From Mycobacterium sp. GA-0227b (GTDB lineage Bacteria > Actinomycetota > Actinomycetes > Mycobacteriales > Mycobacteriaceae), in assembly GCF_001499855.1 (NCBI RefSeq), contig NZ_LQIK01000012.1:434001-498000 (forward strand): a DNA stretch of 64,000 bases. The letters run 5' to 3'. The notes under the pieces are model-generated. The model ran no database searches. It was given only the letters and a program-made list of their open reading frames with translations, and was not told the origin of the DNA. This document shows, one piece after another, positions 59,112-64,000 of the stretch (positions are counted from its first letter, which is position 1; every line of letters starts with the position of its first letter). A program made the position numbers and the translations under genes.

Positions 59112-60014
59112 TCAAGAAGTGACCCCGAGTACCCGCAGCGCATTGTCCTTGTAGACCAGCGGCACCACCGCCGAGTCGATGTCGAGGGTGTCGAAGTCGC
59201 GGCGCCACCGATCGATTCGGATGTACGGAAAGTCGGTGCCGAACAACACCTTCGTGCGCAGTTGCCTGCTCATCGCCCGCACCAGCTGCGGCGGGAAGTA
59301 CTTCGGGCTCCAGCCGGACAGATCGATGTACACGTTGGCCTTGTGCGTGGCGATCGCGATCTGCGAGTCCACCCACGGCACCGCGGGGTGGGCCATCACG
59401 ATCGTCAACTCCGAGAAGTCGGCGGCGACGTCGTCGAGCAGCATCGGGTCGGAGTAGCGCAGCTTGATGCGGTGCCCGCCGGGCAGCCCCGAGCCCATCC
59501 CGGTCTGGCCGGTGTGGAACAGCGCGGGCACACCGGCTTCGGTGATCGCCTCGTAGATCGGATAGAAGCGACGGTCGTTTGGCTCGAACGCCTGCATGCT
59601 CGGATGAAACTTGAAGCCCTTCACCCCGTAGTCGCGGACCAGCTCGTGTACGCGGTGCACCGCCCGGCGCTCGTGCCACGGGTCGACGCTGCCGAACGGG
59701 ATCAGCACATCGTTGTTGCGCGCCGCACCAGCGACGAGGTCCTCGATCGAGTTCGGGGCATGGCGCATCGCGGTTCGCGCGTCGATGGTGAACACCACCG
59801 CGGCGGTGTTGTGCCGGCGATACAGGTCGGCGATCGCATCGACGCCGGCCATCGCGCCCGGCGGCATCTTGAAGTACTTCTCCGTCGCTTCGACGAGGTC
59901 GTCGACGTAGGCCTTGTGGCCGTGGCCGTCGATCTCGACGTGGGTGTGGATGTCGATCGCTGCGATGCGGTCGAAATCGACGCCGTATTCGTACTTCTGG
60001 CCGCGTACCGTCAC
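59112..60014 (-). CDS. Amidohydrolase-family metal-dependent hydrolase (ACMSD-like)
   Basis: The 300-residue TIM-barrel enzyme has AIDIHTHVEIDGHGHKAYVD with the metal-binding HxH, a loop KGFKFHPSMQAFEPNDRRFY with His, IVMAHPAVPWVD, and the catalytic Asp region VLFGTDFPYIRIDRW. The family includes decarboxylases such as ACMSD and related hydrolases. It is encoded next to aldehyde dehydrogenase, thiamine-diphosphate and acyl-CoA dehydrogenase genes, hinting at an aromatic or branched-chain degradation route. The GTG at 60014 is only 4 bp from the divergent DUF1330 start. Confidence 0.85.
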   Translation of the reverse strand: MTVRGQKYEYGVDFDRIAAIDIHTHVEIDGHGHKAYVDDLVEATEKYFKMPPGAMAGVDAIADLYRRHNTAAVVFTIDARTAMRHAPNSIEDLVAGAARNNDVLIPFGSVDPWHERRAVHRVHELVRDYGVKGFKFHPSMQAFEPNDRRFYPIYEAITEAGVPALFHTGQTGMGSGLPGGHRIKLRYSDPMLLDDVAADFSELTIVMAHPAVPWVDSQIAIATHKANVYIDLSGWSPKYFPPQLVRAMSRQLRTKVLFGTDFPYIRIDRWRRDFDTLDIDSAVVPLVYKDNALRVLGVTS

Positions 60015-60018
60015 CTAC

Positions 60019-60339
60019 GTGACGATATATGCGCTGAACCTCTTCGACATCGCCGATCGCGACGAGTACCTCGCCTACTCGAAGCGCTCACCACAGGAGG
60101 TTGCCAAGCACGGCGGTCGCGTCGTCGCCCTCGGACAGTTCCGGGAGGCGGTCGTGGGTGACATCGAACCGCGCAAGGTGCTGATCCTCGTCGAATGGGA
60201 CTCAAAGGACGCCTTCGACAGCTACCGCGACGATCCCGACCTGGCGGACCTGCACCCGCATCGCGAGGACGGGTCGTCGTCGTACGTCTGGCACCTGTTC
60301 GATCGCCTGGACGATCTGCGGCCGCTGCTCAAACCGTAA
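60019..60339 (+). CDS. DUF1330-family small protein
   Basis: From the GTG at 60019 the 106-residue protein reads MTIYALNLFDIADRDEYLAY, then GGRVVALGQFREAVVGDIEP and VLILVEWDSKDAFDSYRDDP, the DUF1330 (dimeric ferredoxin-like) pattern. Function unknown. It sits on the opposite strand within a minus-strand catabolic group and faces the amidohydrolase start at 4 bp, so its promoter must lie inside that gene. Confidence 0.8.
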   Translation: MTIYALNLFDIADRDEYLAYSKRSPQEVAKHGGRVVALGQFREAVVGDIEPRKVLILVEWDSKDAFDSYRDDPDLADLHPHREDGSSSYVWHLFDRLDDLRPLLKP

Positions 60340-60342
60340 CCA

Positions 60343-60404
60343 CGCCGAATGTGCAGCTGGCGACGGAAATAGGCCGAAATCCGTCGCAGACCGCACAATC
60401 GGCG
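60343..60404. terminator. Two-level hairpin between convergent genes
   Basis: Outer arms CGCCGAATGTGC and GCACAATCGGCG (11 of 12 pairs) enclose inner arms GCGACGGA and TCCGTCGC (8 of 8). It fills the 77-bp gap between DUF1330 and the aldehyde dehydrogenase gene. It shares a TGGCGAC core with the hairpins at 7514 and 31291. Confidence 0.65.
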
Positions 60405-60416
60405 AAGGACCGCGTC

Positions 60417-61853
<1,437 letters not shown>

Positions 61854-61879
61854 GGCTTGAGCCTTCCCTACTTTCCGCG

Positions 61880-63592
61880 CTACTGGGTGCCTTCTGCATA
61901 CCAGGTGCGGAATCGGTCGTATTTGGGCATCTCCTCGGAGTTCGCCGTCGGGTCGATGCACACATGCACCACACCGACTTTGCCGCTGGCGTAGGCACGG
62001 GCGATCGCCGGGCCGATCTCCTCCTCCTTCTCGACGTACTCGCCGTGGCAACCGAAGCCCTCGGCGATCTTGTCCATCCGGACGTCCTTGCTCCAGTGCA
62101 CGCCGGGCTGAGGAGACGGCTGTTCGAACGTGCGCTTGTACACCCCCACCTCGAGCCCCCACTGGTGGTCGACGCCGACCACGCACACCAGCGGCAAGTT
62201 CTGCCGCGCCGCGGTCTCCAGCTCCGCGATGTGGAACAGGAACGCCGAGTCACTGGTCAGCAACATGACCGGACGCTTGCCGCCCTCGGCGACCGAGGCG
62301 CCGACGGCGTACGGCAGGCCGGTGCCGAGGTGGCCGAAATTCTGGTTCCAGATCACGTCGCGCGGCTTGGACTGCGAGTAGGTCCACTGGAAGATCACGG
62401 TCGCGCCGCCATCGCGCACCATGATGCCGTCGGAGAGTTCGGCGAACGCCTTGGTCGCCTCGACGACGTAGCGCGCCGGGTGCACCGGGGTGCGTCCGGT
62501 CGGCGCCTCCTCCGCCACCCGCGCCAGCTCGGCGGCGTCCGACTTGATCAGGGCTTCGAGGTTGGCCGACGGTGCGCGCGGGGTATCGCGCAACGCCTCG
62601 ACGAGCTGAGGCACCACGCCGCGCAGGTCACCGACGAGCGCCACGTCGACGGGCCGGTTCACGCCGATGGCGGTCGGGTCCTGCTCGACGTACACCCACT
62701 TGCGGTTGGCATCGTTGCCGGCCCAATGCTGGGTCCGGCCGTAGTGCATCGGCTCGCCGAGTTCGGTACCCAGCGCGACGCACAGATCGGAACCCTCGAC
62801 CGCCTCGTTGGCGGCCGGGGAGAACAAGTAGGGGAACGTGCGCTCGGCCAGTCCCGGGATGAACGACGTGCCACCGGACGTCTGGATCACGGGGCAGGCC
62901 ATCAGCTCAGCCAGCTCCTTGACCTCCTGCTGCGTGCGGGAGGTGTGCACGCCGTGACCGACCAGCAGGATCGGGCTCTCGGCCTCGCGGATCAGCCTGG
63001 CGGCCTCGGCGACCTCACGCTCCCCCGCGCCCTGATTGACGAGGCGATACCTGTTCGGCGGCAAGACTTCCGGAAGGTCGAGCTCTTCGAGGATGACGTG
63101 CGACGGGAACTCGACGTAGGACGGGCCCGGCGTGCCTGACATCGCCCGGCGGATCGCCTCGTGGATGATCTCGTCGGTCTGATCGGCGTACTCGATGGAG
63201 CTGCTGTACTTCACGGACGGCGCGAACAAGCCCTCCTGTTGCACGAACTGGATCCGGCCGCGGCGCACCCGGCGCTCGGTGATGCGCGCCCGCTGTCCGC
63301 CCAGGAAGATCACCGGCGAGTTCTCCACCAGAGCGCACATCATGGCTCCGGCGATGTTGGCCACACCGGGTCCCAGCGTTCCGATGCACAGACCGGGCTT
63401 GCCCGTCATCCGCGACGCCGCCTCGGCCATGAAGCCGGCGCTCAGCTCGTGGTGCGGCGCCACGACCGACCAGCCCCGCGCTTCGGCCTCGGAGAACATG
63501 TGCACGAAGTTGGGATCCGGGATGCCGAACAGCGTGTTGACACCCTCGGCCTCGAAGAGGTCCAGAATGCGCTTGTATACGGGTAGGCCCAC
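61880..63592 (-). CDS. Thiamine-diphosphate-dependent enzyme (acetolactate-synthase superfamily)
   Basis: The 570-residue protein has the three POX-type domains: VNTLFGIPDPNFVHMF with catalytic Glu in PHHELSAGFMAEAASR, central SPILLVGHGVHTSRTQQEVK, and C-terminal WNQNFGHLGTGLPYAVGASV. The ThDP/Mg motif is atypical: where GDG is expected the sequence is SDS (LTSDSAFLF), and the later Asn position reads VGVDHQWG. It may still bind cofactor but differs from IlvB. Start GTG 63592 after AAGGAG. It is grouped with aldehyde and acyl-CoA dehydrogenase genes, so a 2-hydroxyacyl-CoA lyase-like role is possible. Confidence 0.82.
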   Translation of the reverse strand: MGLPVYKRILDLFEAEGVNTLFGIPDPNFVHMFSEAEARGWSVVAPHHELSAGFMAEAASRMTGKPGLCIGTLGPGVANIAGAMMCALVENSPVIFLGGQRARITERRVRRGRIQFVQQEGLFAPSVKYSSSIEYADQTDEIIHEAIRRAMSGTPGPSYVEFPSHVILEELDLPEVLPPNRYRLVNQGAGEREVAEAARLIREAESPILLVGHGVHTSRTQQEVKELAELMACPVIQTSGGTSFIPGLAERTFPYLFSPAANEAVEGSDLCVALGTELGEPMHYGRTQHWAGNDANRKWVYVEQDPTAIGVNRPVDVALVGDLRGVVPQLVEALRDTPRAPSANLEALIKSDAAELARVAEEAPTGRTPVHPARYVVEATKAFAELSDGIMVRDGGATVIFQWTYSQSKPRDVIWNQNFGHLGTGLPYAVGASVAEGGKRPVMLLTSDSAFLFHIAELETAARQNLPLVCVVGVDHQWGLEVGVYKRTFEQPSPQPGVHWSKDVRMDKIAEGFGCHGEYVEKEEEIGPAIARAYASGKVGVVHVCIDPTANSEEMPKYDRFRTWYAEGTQ

Positions 63593-63611
63593 GTGAAACT
63601 CCTTGATTTCT

Positions 63612-64000
63612 CTACAGATAGCGTTGTGCTAGTCGTCTACGGTGTGCTGCCGGCGAGCCGAACAGCGAACGGTTGAGCGCGGCGCGCTTCAGGTACACGT
63701 GGATTCCGCTCTCCCACGTGTATCCGATGCCGCCGTGCAGTTGCATGGCCTTGCCGGCGATGTCGACGGCCGCCGCGCAGGCGTGCGCCTTGGCCATCGA
63801 GGCGGCTACGCCTGCGTCGGACCGGTTCTCGGCGATGGATTGCACGGCGGCGCCGACGAGTTGCCGGGACACCGCGACGGCGACCAGCATGTCGGCGCAG
63901 GCGTGCTTGACGGCCTGGAATGACCCGATGGCTCTGCCGAATTGGTGGCGCACCTTGGTGTAGCCGACGGTCGCGTCGAGCATGGCCTCGCTCAGACCGA
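63612..64000 (-). CDS. Acyl-CoA dehydrogenase, C-terminal part (5' end outside window)
   Basis: The open frame enters at the window edge and ends at 63612. Visible residues include GYTKVRHQFGRAIGSFQAVK, AKAHACAAAVDIAGKAMQLH and GGIGYTWESGIHVYLKRAAL, the FAD-contacting C-terminal helices of an acyl-CoA dehydrogenase (QFG.AIG.FQAVKH and Q.HGGIGYTWE signatures). The catalytic Glu position (in this subgroup often in the YTWE loop) appears present. It lies 19 bp upstream of the thiamine-diphosphate gene in the same operon. Confidence 0.88.
   Translation of the reverse strand, partial: GLSEAMLDATVGYTKVRHQFGRAIGSFQAVKHACADMLVAVAVSRQLVGAAVQSIAENRSDAGVAASMAKAHACAAAVDIAGKAMQLHGGIGYTWESGIHVYLKRAALNRSLFGSPAAHRRRLAQRYL

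Overview
The window is a high-GC actinobacterial chromosome segment that reads as a Mycobacterium, most likely a fast-growing Mycolicibacterium-type species. The evidence is established gene-order knowledge. From sucD/sucC (left) to the gamma-glutamylcyclotransferase gene after mntH (middle), the order follows the M. tuberculosis block Rv0952-Rv0923c: sucD, sucC, an M23 peptidase, uvrD1, the small chorismate mutase, pgi, an SDR, an Fpg-like glycosylase, ligD, ku, the Rv0927c/Rv0926c-like pair, mntH and the Rv0923c-like protein, with insertions. Two MspA-type porin-like genes and cobF (absent from M. tuberculosis) favour a fast grower. Many starts look leaderless: a TANNNT -10 box lies 6-7 nt before a GTG or ATG.

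Layout. 1-14.7 kb: thiolase end, succinyl-CoA synthetase, cell-wall peptidase, UvrD1, intracellular chorismate mutase, a surface O-acyltransferase, succinate-semialdehyde dehydrogenase, pgi, and small membrane/regulator genes. 14.7-26.7 kb: SDRs, a secreted chorismate mutase, cobF, an AurF-like diiron enzyme, a thiamine-diphosphate enzyme split into two frames, an F420-type LLM oxidoreductase behind a near-perfect KstR-type operator, a CheB remnant and a STAS-ATPase fusion. 26.7-31.3 kb: the NHEJ pair LigD and Ku, with a sugar kinase translationally coupled to Ku. 31.4-36.2 kb: an SDR/reductase pair behind a second KstR-type box, small secreted proteins, MntH, and a gamma-glutamylcyclotransferase/poly-gamma-glutamate hydrolase fusion. 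36.2-38.3 kb: a compact DUF1365-sigK-rskA operon with a SigK-like promoter. 38.3-42.4 kb: a carboxylate-amine ligase, a second LLM enzyme and a Baeyer-Villiger-type monooxygenase.

42.5-49.5 kb: an integrative island in the 3' end of tRNA-Arg(CCU), bounded by 26-bp direct repeats (attL 42552-42577, attR 49499-49524). It carries its own tyrosine integrase and a Xis-like protein. It also holds remnants of an older integrase and a zinc-ribbon protein, and three lower-GC cargo genes: a DUF6414-like protein, a three-TM helical protein and a protein with a HEPN-type Rx4H motif. These three are the best candidates for an undescribed (possibly phage-defence) system. An IS481-family element sits directly at attR, flanked by a 17-bp duplication of the tRNA end; a truncated IS481 relative follows.

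51-64 kb: secreted proteins, two tandem MspA-like proteins, an ANTAR regulator, an Hsp20 behind a CIRCE element, and further SDR, VOC and cupin genes. The window ends in a catabolic-looking run: amidohydrolase, DUF1330, aldehyde dehydrogenase, thiamine-diphosphate enzyme and acyl-CoA dehydrogenase (cut by the window edge).
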